Shown here: one piece after another, positions 35,690-47,537 of the stretch
How positions within the stretch are numbered: the stretch's first letter is position 1
How the letters are laid out: every line of letters starts with the position of its first letter
From: Anadara kagoshimensis
Taxonomy: Eukaryota; Mollusca; Bivalvia; Arcoida; Arcidae
Assembly: GCA_021292105.1 (NCBI GenBank)
Contig: CM037857.1
Coordinates: 36,371,581 to 36,435,580 of the forward strand
Direction of reading: 5' to 3'
DNA: 64,000 nt
The notes under the pieces: generated by a model
Seen by the model: only the letters and a program-made list of their open reading frames with translations
The model's database searches: none
Told to the model about the DNA's origin: nothing
Program-made: the position numbers and the translations under genes

Positions 35690-37235
35690 TTCAATAAATT
35701 TTATCTGTATTTTCATAAAAATGATTATTGGGACGAACTGTTAATTAATTCTTTTGAAAAACGCATTTTATTATTTTTCTTAAAAATCGATCGTTTGTGA
35801 AAACGTCTTTCCCGTCCTGACGAACGCCATTTTTGTTTACACTGCATTCAGCGAGGGTCACAGATGCACTCAAAATTTTGATTCAATTAGGTAATTATAT
35901 GTGAAAAAGAGTTACCGTAGAAGTCGTATACTGTGGTTATGCTAACCTCGTAATAGTTTTGTGTCAGGTAACTATGGTTATCGATTTATCTAACTTGAAA
36001 TCGGCAAATTTTGTATCTTCCCGCATTGTATACTGTGTAATCATGGTTGATGCACGTGGGAAATTCGGTCGCTGATTGGCTTACAGTGGTTCGATCTGAA
36101 TTGAACTTTGACCCAATCAAAAGAAATCACGTCATCGCGAATCTTGAAACGCTACACTTGGAGATCAGCCGGAATGGCGAAAGAAGCGTAAATATTTGGT
36201 ATTCGATCAACCTATTTAAATAATTACTTGTTTCAATGAATTATTTTCACGATAATCGTTTCTTGGTTTCATTTCTGATGTACGAGACGGGCGAGATTTC
36301 CCCCATATGGAGCTCACTTCCTGTCGATTTGACCCCTTCAATGGCCTTGAGAAAAGTGAGAAAAGTGGTGCACGCGCGGCGTCAAATGATTTGGACGTAC
36401 GGTCTATAGAATTTTTCCACAATTTTCTATGACGTCATAATACACACGTGTTACCTATAGACGGGAAATTCCCGGCGCTTCGCGTCGGGACATTTCCCGT
36501 ATAATTTTAAGTTTGTGGATAAGTTTAATACAGAGTCCGTATCCAGGCTTCGTCCAAGTAACCAGGCTTCGTCCAAGTAACCAGGCTTTGCGCGAAGATA
36601 GTCTATACTACTCATTCTTAACTAAAATTACACATTGATAGCGACAACTAAAATATTGTCTTATTGTCTATTTAAAGGGGGGGGGGGTAAACGTGTCTGG
36701 TAACGGCGCAGACACACCAACAATCTGAAACTCTGCCCTCAGATGAGTGCTAAGGCCTGTGGCCTTTTGTTTGTATTGGCATGTATAATGATGTAGGTAT
36801 AGACAAAATAATCATTTTCATACATAATTTGAATCAAGTTTTCAAAGGTCAAGGTCATAGATTCAAAATAGGCTAAAACAAATTACATTTTTACGAACAA
36901 AAAAGTACTTTCCTGGTTGTTTTGGTATCTGTGAGCGATTCACCAAAGAACTACTCTGACTTTTATCCGTTCGAGAAATAAATAGTTTGTTAGATGATGT
37001 AATAAAAGTGAATTGTGTTAACTGCAAAGCAGTGTTTTAGTGTTCAAGTGCTAAGAGAGGTCATCGTTGGTATAGACCGGTGTTAGTTTATATATTTCTA
37101 TTGCAAGTGTTTATCGGTGCAGTGCAATAATATTTTTGTAAACATCAACATGTTTGGGATATCCCGACCTGGTTTTACGTGATAAGTCACGAGGATTTTC
37201 CACGGGTAAAATTCATTCCCGTAGCGAATGTGTGA
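35690..37235. other. Intergenic; possible promoter-like segment at 36050-36440
   Basis: The segment has inverted CCAAT ('gattggc'), a 'cacgtcatcgcg' CRE-like site, an ETS-like 'acttcctg' and TGACGTCA near 36428. A short ATG GCG AAA GAA with a following 'gtaaat' lies at 36174-36191 and could be a first exon, but no joining exon was found. A stem at 36463-36505 ('acgggaaattcccg' against 'cgggacatttcccgt') is present. Confidence 0.3.
36545..36600 (+). repeat. 20-bp tandem repeat, about 3 copies
   Basis: 'aggcttcgtccaagtaacc' occurs twice perfectly and then partially ('aggctttgcgc'). Confidence 0.85.
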
Positions 37236-37242
37236 CAATAAG

Positions 37243-38116
37243 TTAGTCCGACTAATCAGCCCACTAAACCCCCATTTTAATTTTTTGACTTTTTGGGGTC
37301 GTTAATGTAAATAAACATCACCATGTGCTTTCTAAAGATAGAACTGCGAGTTTCACCATCCAAATGCAACGCGCGATCTGATTGGTCAATGCAGATTAGT
37401 AATGTCTTCACGATGCGAAAGTGACATAGAGCTGAAGAGACATTATACAATTATAGCATTTCAGTGAGTGCGATATGATGTTTTATCGGCAAAGCAAAGC
37501 AATATTGGCCGAGGCCGTAGGCTATAATTGTTTTATTACATGTAAACTATGTTAAAATGAGAAGACAGGTGTTATATTTACCTGTAAATACCTCGCCTCC
37601 TACACTGGCCGCCATCACGGTACCAGAGCAGCATCGCGGCAACTAATGACGTACTAGTGTCTGTGACGTCATTAAATGGTGCAATTCATTCTTTTTGCGT
37701 TCAATTAAAGTTTCAAACGATGGAATTGATTGGCTTAGTCCAATATGGTGTTTTATTATGTTCCAGAGTGCAATATGATGAAAAACGGCTTTGCGTGCAA
37801 GTAGTTTAACCAATCAAAACAAAGGTCTCAGAGTGAAATCATATCATAATGTAAAAATAGAAAATATTGTATTTCTACCGATATCGATGGATTTTAATTG
37901 AAATTAAGCATGGATCAGTAGAATAATCTTTTAGGCAGTGTTCCGTGTTGTCAGCAAGAGCAAGGTAAGGAAATACTGGAAGTTATCTACGCGTGTTTCC
38001 GTTTCTGCCGTTTTCGCCAGAAATTTCAAAAATTCAATAATGGAAGCTGTCAGACCACAAACCCCCCCAAAAGTCAAAAAATTAAAATGGGGGTTTAGTG
38101 GGCTGATTAGTCGGAC
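37243..38116. mobile_element. TIR element with 7-8 bp TSD, carrying a nested H1 element
   Basis: Ends 'ttagtccgactaatcagcc' and the reverse 'ggctgattagtcggacta' form TIRs of more than 50 bp. CAATAAG flanks both sides, and ACAATAAG fits if the right end stops one base earlier. 37445-37850 matches 15180-15640 and interrupts the element. Comparison with 5380-5655 shows the uninterrupted order. No transposase. Confidence 0.85.
37445..37850 (+). mobile_element. Nested H1 hairpin element, right arm deleted
   Basis: Starts with the same 'ttatagcatttcagtgag' arm as 15181 but the hairpin closes early ('ccgaggccgtaggctataattg'). The following 300 bp with TGACGTCA at about 37667 and 'gattggcttagt' match 15330-15640. 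Confidence 0.8.
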
Positions 38117-38430
38117 TAACAATAAGTATAATTCAAAGATTAATTCATAAAAAAGGTAATACAATATTAAAAAGAAGATTTTTTTATAAGTTCGTTAGCT
38201 ATGTTGATAAATCGTTTGTGACTTGTGTATATCGATATCGTAGTTCGTATGCAAATTAGCCATGTGTTTGGGGGTATGACTGTGTTTGACACACAAAGCC
38301 CCAGCTTAAATGTATTCACATAACGTATTGCCTGCCCTTTTTAGTCCAGTACACTCTTGCCCCTTTTAAAATGATCATGACACTCTGTTCTTTTCAGTTA
38401 TCAGTTAAATATCAAAAACGGCATGTTTTA

Positions 38431-39537
38431 TTAGTTCACCTAGCTAAAGCCAGTGTGAGCTTATGGTATGATGCGGCGTGTGTATGTGCGTGCGTCTGTG
38501 CGTCCATAAACTTCACTTAAACAATTTCTTCTCCTGAACCACTCGACAGATTTTCATGAGAATTGGGTGGAATCATCTGCAAGAAATGCCATTTCAAGTT
38601 TGCGAAAATCGTTGACCTTGACCTTGGTTCAATGTCACAATGGCTGAAAAAGTGACCGTAGGTGTAAAATCATTAAAATGACTCCTTCTGATGAAATGTA
38701 AGACCTAGGATCTCCAAACTGGATATACATAATCAGCATGTGAAGTTTTACGAAGTTTGCGATTAGATTTGACCTTGACCTTAGCTCCAGGTCACAGTGA
38801 CCTTATATGTAATAATGCTAAAATTACTTCTTCACATGAACCAAAAGGCCTATAGACACCAAACTTCAGATATAGAATCAGCGTGTCGTGTGCTACAATG
38901 TTTGCGAATATATTTGACCTTGACGTTAGTTCCAGGTCACAGTGACCTTATATGTAATAATGGTAAAAATGACTTCTTCTCATGAACCCAAAGGCCTATA
39001 GTCATCAAACTTCAGATATAGAATCAGCGTGTAGAGTTCTAAAAAGTTTGCGAATAGATTTGACCTTGACGTTAGTTCCAGGTCACTGTGGCCTTGTACC
39101 AGTTTAAAAATGCTAAAAAATTACTTTTTCTCATGAAGCAAAAGGTCTATAGACATCAAACTTCAGATATAGAATCAGTGTGTTGAATTTTACAACATTT
39201 GTGAATAAATTTGACCTTGACTTTAGTTTAAGGTCACAGTGATCATGTATGTAAAAACGCTGAAAATGACATCTTTTCATGAACAAAATGGCCTGTAGAC
39301 ACCAAACTTCGTGTATAGAATCAGGATGTTTATTTTGTGAATAAATTTTACTTTGACCTTCATTCAAGGTCACAGTGACCTTATTTGGAAAATGTTATAA
39401 ATGACTTCTTGTTCACTGAAAAGCTTGTCATTAAATTCCATAAATAAAATCAATACATGACCACCACAGCAAATTTCTTTAAATTTCGGCTATTGAGTAC
39501 CAGGTGAGCGAAACAGGCCCTATTGGGCCTCTTGTTT
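38431..39537 (+). mobile_element. Dispersed element E1 with about 145-bp internal units carrying ERE-like palindromes
   Basis: Left end 'ttagttcacctagctaaag', right end 'ggccctattgggcctcttg'. Inside are about five units, each with 'ttgaccttgac' followed by AGGTCACAGTGACCT or a close variant (38789-38803, 38934-38948, 39080-39094, 39231-39245, 39367-39381). No coding frame. Related in its ends to 51705-53430 and 61132-62510. Fragments of similar elements follow at 39540-39700 and 40100-40205. Confidence 0.8.
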
Positions 39538-40372
39538 CAAAACCATAAGGCTTGAAATTTGATATATAGTATCAGGACATGAAGTTCTACTAAGTTTGCG
39601 AAGCTAATTGACCTTGACCTACCTTCAAGCTCTACCAAGTTTGCAAAGGTGGTTGACCTTAATCTCAGGTGACCATTGTTACAACAGCATTTTACCATTT
39701 TGAAATCCTAACTTGAACACTGGTCTGACTCAACAGTGACAGTTCATGTCATCTTTATTAAAATTAATGACTTTACAATCTATATCCACATGTTTAAAAT
39801 ATATAAAAGTTTGTTATTTTGGTCTTTGAGAAGCACTTGGAGAAGAAACTAGAACAACATCTTGGACTGATGTTAAAATTAAATTGCCTTTCGTTGACTG
39901 AATACTTGGAGATTGCAGACATTGAGTTTATTTAAAGTAAGAAGATTAAGATCCAATTTCCCTGTTCAGTCAGCGACATCGGCACTTTAATTACTTTTGT
40001 TTTACTATTTCAGTTGTAATTTTAGATATTTTAAACATATTATCCTTAGAATAAGGTATATTTAATTAGCAGATATTTCGATTATGTGCCGTTAGTGTTG
40101 AAAATTTAAACATTCTTTTTAACTAATGTAATTGACCATTGAACCTCTGCACGAGATTTATACACAGACGCAGGTGAGCGTTTAGGCTCATGGGCCTCTT
40201 GCTTCTTACATTATATCTTGTATATACTTTATTCTTTGAACAGAGTTTTACAATTTCCATATAAAGTGTTTTTAATTTACCATCCGTGGTCTTAATGTTG
40301 CCTGAGTGATACATTCGGAATGCTTGTAGTATTAACAGTGTTGTTATATAGGATTTCAGGTTTCTTTTGCAG

Positions 40373-40560
40373 CCTTACAGATAACAGTACGTGAATATAA
40401 TGGAATTTTGTCAGGAAACCGTGAAAAGACAAAACCAGCATTAATTATAACAAGGCCATTCGATTTCATGAAAAAAGAAGACAGGAAATACTTAATCAAG
40501 TCTTTACTTCAACTTTCCATGATACAAGAGAATAAAGTTGTGAAGACTGAAAGTATATAA
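40373..40560 (+). CDS. Unidentified gene, terminal coding exon
   Basis: I do not recognise this protein. A strong acceptor (polypyrimidine tract, 'ttcttttgcag' ending 40372) opens an uninterrupted frame of 61 codons to TAA at 40558-40560; a phase-2 remainder (CC) implies an upstream exon ending in phase 1. The product ends GILSGNREKTKPALIITRPF, DFMKKEDRKYLIKSLLQLSM and IQENKVVKTESI: charged, soluble-looking, with balanced codon use unlike the surrounding AT-rich repeats. AATAAA overlaps the stop (40559-40564). Upstream exons were not found between 36200 and 40372, an interval largely filled by transposons. It could be the end of a real gene with long introns, or a relic. No function is proposed. 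Confidence 0.5.
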
Positions 40561-40564
40561 TAAA

Positions 40565-42212
40565 AACCAATGTATCCATGTATAGTGCTAAATTGTGAGA
40601 ATTGAAAATATTTATTGAAACAATGAATTTTGTTTTTTAACTGAATCTATTTCAAATCAAATTTATATTAACATATTTTTCACACACCCATTGGACTATC
40701 ATCATCGTTAATTAATGTTTAACTCTTAAACTGTATTAGACTGGTAATAAACAGTAAAAAAATCTTAATTAACTGTCTCATCCTTGTTTTAGGAAAAACT
40801 GACTGAAGATACAAATGATTTGATTTGAATAAATATACACTTTATAGTGTATCTGGACAGAGATCTTGTAAGCTTAGGGTAAAGTGCAATATATATCCAT
40901 ATTTTTGTGTGCATTTATTACTCTCGTATGAATTTTTACTGGGCCAATATTGATAACAAGGATCAGTGTGTGGATACTTTTCAAGTTTATTTTGATTGTC
41001 TTAGATTTAGAAAGTAAGTCACAATAACCTACATTTGAAAAATATTACTAAAAACCTTAAAAATTTTCTTTAAAACTAAAAATTGTAGACAAAAACTGAC
41101 TTAATTTTCAGCTTCTACAGTAATTAGTTTTTACAAATCCTGAAATTTTGTTGAACATAAGGTTAAACTGTTTTTCCAATTGTTTTTACAAAGTTTTCAG
41201 ATAAGTTATATTTTGCTTTATTTGAAACTGCAACTTATATGCAGGCCTCTTGAAAGTTGAACAACTTTTTAATATAGGTCATGCCTTATGTACCTATGCA
41301 TATATAAATATTTAATTAATGATTTCGTTATTGTCATAACTAAGTTGAGGTCAAAGGTCGTGTCTTTGTCAACTTAGTACAGTTATTGATGCAACACAGT
41401 CCTTTTCATTCATATATATTTTGATTTATTGATTTCAAGATTGTCATTTTGAATCAAGTTTAATGGTGATATCCTTAGCAACTCAGTTAATAAGTAGATT
41501 ATATATATATATATATATATTAATAATGTATGAGTGAAATAAGTTAACTCATCATCTTGAACACGTTCTTAATAGGTAGAACTTTAAAAGTCCTGAATGG
41601 GTTACTCTTTATTTTACCAAAGTATGTCTGGTTATCTCAGAGTTAGTTTTCTTGAATTTTCAGATAAGCCCAATGATTATAGGTCCCTTGAATGAAATTG
41701 TAATGGAAATAGTGTATTGTTAAATAAAACAAATCTCAAACAACTTGGAACTAAACTTTTCAGTACTGTGAATTTGATAAACTCACAAAACATGATTTGA
41801 TAGAATTTGTTTTAAACATAACTTCTGTCAGAATCTTGAATACCTTGTCAAAAAATTATTAAGACTGACTTCATAATCATACAACCATATTTGTACATGA
41901 CTTCCAATTGGTAAAACCATATTGACCACTACTCATACTCACAAACTAGAAGGGGGGGGGGTCATTATAATAAGTACCCAAATTGTTATTGCAATAGAGA
42001 CAAAGACAGAATTATAAACTCAGTGTTTTGTTTGTAAGCAAAATAGGAGTAAATTAGAACGTTCAATGGTAATTAAATATTAATAAAATTTTAAAAAAAG
42101 AGTGAATTAAATTAAATGCTGATTGTGACGAAATGATGAAAATTTGAGTGAAAATGAAATTACTTCCAGTTTATAAAAATTGTTGATAAAATAATAGTTC
42201 TGTTTTCATATT
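40565..42212. other. AT-rich stretch, no gene seen
   Basis: Only an (AT)n run near 41500, a 'gaggtcaaaggtcg' direct-repeat-1 site near 41347 and a G9 run near 41952. May include the 3' UTR of the exon at 40373-40560. Confidence 0.45.
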
Positions 42213-42420
42213 ATACAGTATAGGTCCGGCGAAAGTTTAACATTGAACTGACAATAAAGAGTCAAAGCTTGGCTTCCGAGTGGAGAGTTATGGCTGGCTG
42301 TAAAGCTCTCGATAAATAGGTATCATCTGCCGAATAGCTGTCCAGATCAAGCTTACAAAATGATTGGGATGTGCTGCACTAACGAGTTGGTTATGTATTA
42401 AACTTTCGACAGGCCTGTAC
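42213..42420. mobile_element. Small TIR element, about 208 bp
   Basis: 'tacagtataggtccggcgaa' at the left mirrors 'gtcgaaagtttaa' and 'aggcctgta' at the right, giving TIRs of about 25 bp with mismatches. No coding content. TSD not clear. Confidence 0.6.
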
Positions 42421-42451
42421 TGAAATCGTTTATGTTGTGATTCTTATTGAC

Positions 42452-42506
<55 letters not shown>
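42452..42506. repeat. (GT)n microsatellite
   Basis: About 27 GT repeats. Confidence 0.97.
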
Positions 42507-42508
<2 letters not shown>

Positions 42509-42663
42509 CATGATGATACCCATCAATCTTTACGTAAGAATACGGTGGTACAGAAGTGACATGAATTTTTTATATTGCGTGCTCACGTCAAAGTTATTGC
42601 ATTCCCGTAAGTATGTACGCCATATCGTTCACGTGAGGGATACCTGAAGTACGTTACTTATTC

Positions 42664-43125
42664 AACAAAATGATATTTCGAAATTCCAAGCACAGTGAGA
42701 GATTACTTTCCTCAGGCACTTTACTTTCCGTTTATATGAAATATACTGTATAATGGTATGGGCTTACATTGAAGCTTGGCTAATGTGTTCCAAGGCACTG
42801 GGGGTAACCATACTAAAAGTGACATTGCCTATGCATAGTGTTACAAAATGATATTTCGAAATTCCAAGCACAGTGAAAGCTTACTTTCCTCAGACACTTT
42901 ACTTTCCATCTATATGAAATATAACCATACTTAATAGTTACATTGGCTACGGATAGTAGTACAAAATGATCTTTCGAAATTCCCAGCACAGTGAAAGCTT
43001 CACTTTGCTCAGGCACTTTACTTTACGCCTATATGAAATATACTGTATAATGATATATGCTTACAATGAAGCTTTTAGCAAATGTGTTCCGAGGCACTGG
43101 GGGTAACCATACTTGGTAGTGACAT
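42664..43125. repeat. Three-copy tandem repeat, unit 117-177 bp
   Basis: Each copy starts 'aaaatgatatttcgaaatt' and has 'cactttactttcc' and 'atatgaaatata'. Copies lie at about 42664-42840, 42841-42957 (internal deletion) and 42959-43125. The outer two share 'gaggcactgggggtaacca'. Confidence 0.88.
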
Positions 43126-43439
43126 TTAATCGTTGAATGTGATAAATTTCGTATTGTTGGATGTTTTATAAATGAAACCAAAATATTTTCGAATGTTGAA
43201 TAAGTAACTGTTAGTTATTCAGTGTTGAATACTGGACAATGTTGAATAAGTAACGCACTTCAGATATGGTCACGTGAGCACGTATAAAAACGTAGTATAA
43301 AATAGTCATGTCACCGTAGATGAAGACTTTAAGATTGTAGAAATACTTCGTGATCTGCGAGTAAAATGACGATATTATAGTTGACAGTCTGTATGGTTTA
43401 TATGAAAAACATTGTGCTCGATTAAAGGAATAAAAAACA

Positions 43440-43957
43440 AAAATTTATTACCAATCCATGTCCAAATTACAATTCGAAAGCAGGGTAAAAAATGCAAATT
43501 AGGTTTAATAACGCGTCATCTTTCACAAGGGAGGTGAGCCCGGGTGCTTCGGAAGCGAAAGCGCATCCTGTTTAATTATCTACACCTAGATATACACATA
43601 TCTGTATGTATTCTATATTGAGAATGGTATGGAACGTCTGATATATCTACGATAACTTTGGATACACAGACATCAATATTGCAATGATGACTATAAATTT
43701 GTTGCGGGCCTTGAAAAGCCTAGACTTGCTGTACATGTATATCTCCGCAACCACAACTTATGTGTAAGCAGTTTGCGTCCGTAGTGGGAATTAGCTCTTT
43801 TGTAGCGTATTAACTGTGAAACAAATGCATCATAAGCAAGAGGAGTAGGTACATTGCTGTATAGAAAAAGAAAGTTGACAATAGAAAAATTGAACCCATC
43901 ACGTTTGTCATATAATTCGAGGATGCCAAATATACCACAGATTCGAATAACTAACAT
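43440..43957 (-). pseudogene. RTx retrotransposon: polymerase tail and 3' UTR, minus strand
   Basis: The frame reads DKRDGFNFSIVNFLFLYSNV then PTPLAYDAFVSQLIRYKRAN and SHYG, the C-terminal region of a reverse-transcriptase polyprotein recurring at 45014-45310. The downstream (minus) 43445-43600 block matches the RTx 3' UTR. Truncated at the 5' side. Confidence 0.8.
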
Positions 43958-43959
43958 TA

Positions 43960-45010
43960 TTTAGATTTTGTCAATATTTGTCAATTTTCCAATACGTGTC
44001 AATTAATTTTGAATTTCTATATAAAATAAAATTGGAAATCCAAAATTAATATATGACAATTCGAATTAAATGGTTGTAAATTAGATTCATCTAAAGTGCT
44101 ACTCGCACTGGAATAATTTAATTTCTTATATCATTTTCTGTATGAGTAAAGTAGATTGGTTTTTCAATTAAATTCCTAATTCAAACATAGTCTCTGCTAA
44201 AATTCTATAGTTATAATTTTGAGAAATAAAAGCAATTAATCGATGTCATTTTAAAATTTGAGAATATTTAAAAATTATTTTAGCTACTCAATAAAACTTC
44301 TTTATTTCCCAATTACAAATTAAATATACTTAAAAACCATTGTTTTGGTGTATATGTTCTCAAATGTTTAATTTTAGTCTCTAGGAACAACCGAAATTGT
44401 TTTGTTATCAAAGCTAATGGTTTAATAACCGTTGGTAAAATTACCATATTTCAGAATATCAACACAGTAACAATATTCCTGGTTGTGTTATGAAGCTTCT
44501 CTGTATCAAAAACTCTCTATTGCTTGATTTTTTTTTACTAAAAGTAGAACAGCTATCTCTGAATTATTCGGTTTATAATAATAATGATAAAAAGTTTAAA
44601 AAAAAGACTTAAAACTTCTATTAAAAATTATTTTCTTATTATGGCCGTACACGTATCTATGCTTCATTTGTATACTGTTAAGTAAAAGCCGCCGCTTGAC
44701 GTTGTAAAGAGTAGTTTGAATTTATTGTAAATTTGAAGCCGCGAATAGCTGCTTTAATGTTGATGCGGCTTTAAACAATAATTCACTCACTATCGCAAAT
44801 TGGTATATGCATGCATATATATTTTTCTCTTACAGTTGTGACTAAGAACATTTTTGAAAATTCAATTATTCAATTATTTATAAATTTGTAAATGTCATCT
44901 ATCCTAGTGAGCTTGAAATAAAAGACACGACTGATTCCTCAAATTCTGCTTCATATTTAGACTTATACCTTATGACGCACACGAAAGGCTTCATTTGAAA
45001 CTTTAGGACA
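43960..45010. other. AT-rich stretch without genes
   Basis: Nothing coding. 44796-44875 recurs at 45822-45905 ('cagttgtgactaagaa' core). Confidence 0.45.
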
Positions 45011-45013
45011 AAC

Positions 45014-45510
45014 GTGATGACTTCAATTTTTCTATTGTTAACTTTCCTTTCTTTATGCAGCAATATACCTGCTTCTCCTGCTTATGGTGTATTTGTTTCC
45101 CAATTAATACGTCATGGTAGAGCTTGTTCCCACTACGGGGACTTTGTACAACGAAGTAGGCTGCTTGCAAATAAATTGTTGACTCAGGGATATTGCAAGT
45201 CTAGGCTTATCAAGGCCCTCAAAAAGTTTTATGGCCGTCATCACAGTATTGTTAATAAGTTTAATGTCTATGTGTCCAGGATTGCGCTGGATATATTTGA
45301 CGTCTCATAGTTCCATGTTCCGTTCACACAATTTTGATTACACACGTGGCGAGTGTAGCTAGCTAAACAGGAGGTGCTTACCCTTCCGGAGCACCCGGCC
45401 TCACTTCCCTGGTGGACGTTCACGTGTCTGACCTAACTTGTCAGTTCCAAAGTTTTTACTTTGCTTGTGATTCGGACATGGATTAGTATGTTTGTTTTTG
45501 ATTATTTATT
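45014..45510 (+). pseudogene. RTx retrotransposon: polymerase tail and 3' UTR
   Basis: The open frame to TAG at about 45308 encodes SPAYGVFVSQLIRHGRACSH, then LLANKLLTQGYCKSRLIKAL and KKFYGRHHSIVNKFNVYVSR. It is homologous to 43691-43957, and such tails occur after the polymerase of non-LTR retrotransposons. The following 3' UTR (to about 45510) is the reference for the many fragments in this window. 5'-truncated, no catalytic domain. Confidence 0.82.
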
Positions 45511-45939
45511 ATTAAATATAATAATTGATTTATAATAACCGATATTCGGCCCATGGTGATATAGATGTAAACACGTTATGTTTTATGAAAAATTAGATTC
45601 GCTGCAATGCCAAACTATCATTCCGATATCTGACATAGTAACACTCAAACGTATTTAAACACACATCATATAGGATGCAGATACCCATGCTGATTATACA
45701 TTTGTATTTAATGGAAATGGACTTTTCCGGAAACTGAAACGGCATTTTTTTCAATACACATCTGAATCGAAAATAAATAGGTATCGCATAATATAAGACT
45801 TTAAAATTTGTACAATCACTATCGCAAATTTAGTATATGCATATATATTTTGTCTCTTACAGTTGTGACTAAGAAAATTTTTGAAAATTCGATTATTCCC
45901 TATTTTATTGGTATATAACCTCCCTTCATTTCAGAAAAT

Positions 45940-47330
45940 TTTCCTACTTAGATTCAAGTGAAAGCAATTTGGTTGAAAAACGTGAAAGAGGGGTACAATA
46001 ATGAAAGTACCAACACAAGTGTGAAGACTTCTAAATAAAACTAAAGCAGGAATAGCTATAGCAAAAACCTAATAATGGCCGTTACAGACTTAGTTATAAT
46101 GCACCGATTTAGTTACAATTTTAAAAAATAGAAAATAGAATTCTAGGTTTTTACGTAAATTACTCAATAAAACATATTTCACTTTGTATAGAATTAACTG
46201 ATGTTCATCTTTATGGGGGGATAGTGTTCTCTGAACACCTTGTTTGATTTTGATTTTTATTACAAAAAAAGCTTCAACACATTAAAACAATGAAAAAATA
46301 TTAACATAGTCAACACAATAGAGCAGTGAAAAGGGGCCAGACTTTGTTAAAGAAATACGAGGTTTTTGAAAACTCGACAATTTACGGATGAGGTTTTCTA
46401 GGATTTATTTTCCTATTACAAATGCGTGTACCAGGCGTGATATTTATATTTTAAAGCCACTAATAATCCAAAATACAACAAATCATTCAAATTGCACGGT
46501 CACACATCACTGTTCTATTTGAATTGAAGTAGTGAATATTGTTTGGTTTGAACAATGCTGAACAATATGCAGCCGAATAGGCCTCAACAATAATCAAGTA
46601 ATATACAAACTTAGCTTTTACAACCGTACCTTGGATCATTGGTAGCCTTAGAATATGAACTATCACGCTTGGTACACGCATTTTAAAAAGGAAAACAAAT
46701 TATAGAAAACCTCAAACTTATATTGTCGAGTTTTAAAAACATCTTTAACAAACTCTGGCCCCTTTGCACTGCTCTATGGCGTTGACTATCTTAATATCTT
46801 TTTATTTTTTAAATTAATTTGTTATACAAGGTGAAACGTATTTTTCCCCAACACGTATTTTTGCACAATTTTCATAAAGAAATGCAACAGATATTTTAAA
46901 AATTCTTAAATTATCAATTGCTGCTTTATTTTTATTTCTAAATCTTCACACTTGTGTAGGTAATTTCATTATTACCCCTTTTTCATGCTTTTCAACCAAA
47001 TAGTTTTCACTTGAATTTTCCTACTTAGATTACCCTTAAAGCTTATCCAAGAAGCCGCCGTTACTATAAATAGCAAAAAAAAAAACACCACCTTATTAAA
47101 GTACCAATTTTGTTGGGATTTTAAATATAGAAAATCCAATCCATGTCATTTTAAAAATAGAAAATAGAATTCTAGGGTTTACGTAAATTGCTCAATAAAA
47201 CATATTTCACTTTTTATAGAATTAACTGATGTTCACCTTTATGGTGGGATAGTGTTCTCTGAACACCTTGTTTGATTTTGATTTTTATTACGAAAAACCT
47301 CCAACACATTCATGTGCAATTTTTGCAAAT
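45940..47330. repeat. Complex nested repeats with inverted and direct copies
   Basis: 46130-46285 is repeated directly at 47150-47305 ('attaactgatgttca', 'gttctctgaacaccttg'). 46305-46400 is inverted at 46690-46795 ('caaaggggccagagtttgtt'). 45958-46045 is inverted at about 46925-47022 ('cacacttgtgtagg'). This fits a TIR element of roughly 1 kb with a second TIR element (46305-46795) inside. No coding content. Confidence 0.75.
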
Positions 47331-47467
47331 TCTGAACTACTTTATCTTCTGTTCATTAAAATCATATTCTATTCAAAGTTCTTTGAATGTTTATGCATGA
47401 AAAACACAGCTTTCGTGGATCTTTGTACATAGTCAAAACTAGTTTCTGACCATTCAAAAATTGCATT

Positions 47468-47537
47468 TTAATCTTGATCGTTGATTTTCAATACTTCTCG
47501 TATGGCTGCAGTCATGTTTAAGTAAATTTTTCTTCCC
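47468..47537 (-). CDS. Last coding exon, two possible frames
   Basis: Acceptor 'ttatttcag' at 47538-47539. Joined to the proximal donor the tail ends after REEKFT (TAA 47518-47520). Joined to the distal donor it reads GRKIYLNMTAAIREVLK and INDQD (TAA 47468-47470), which has a YxxM/YxN-type tyrosine motif. Sequence alone does not decide; the longer frame looks more protein-like. The 3' UTR should follow toward 47340. Confidence 0.6.

Noticed and set aside
36174..36191. First exon starting ATG GCG AAA GAA with a following gt
   Set aside because: The promoter-like setting is suggestive, but no downstream exon in phase was found; kept only as a remark.
39805..39932. Possible exon encoding LEKKLEQHLGLMLKLNCL
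   Set aside because: An open frame follows an acceptor-like 'tctttgag', but it stops at the only donor (TAA before gtaaga), and no homology is recognised.
44820..45905. Duplicated exon starting after 'ttacag' with VTKNIFENSII / VTKKIFENSII
   Set aside because: Very short frames ending in stops, inside repeated AT-rich DNA; more likely a duplicated repeat than coding exons.
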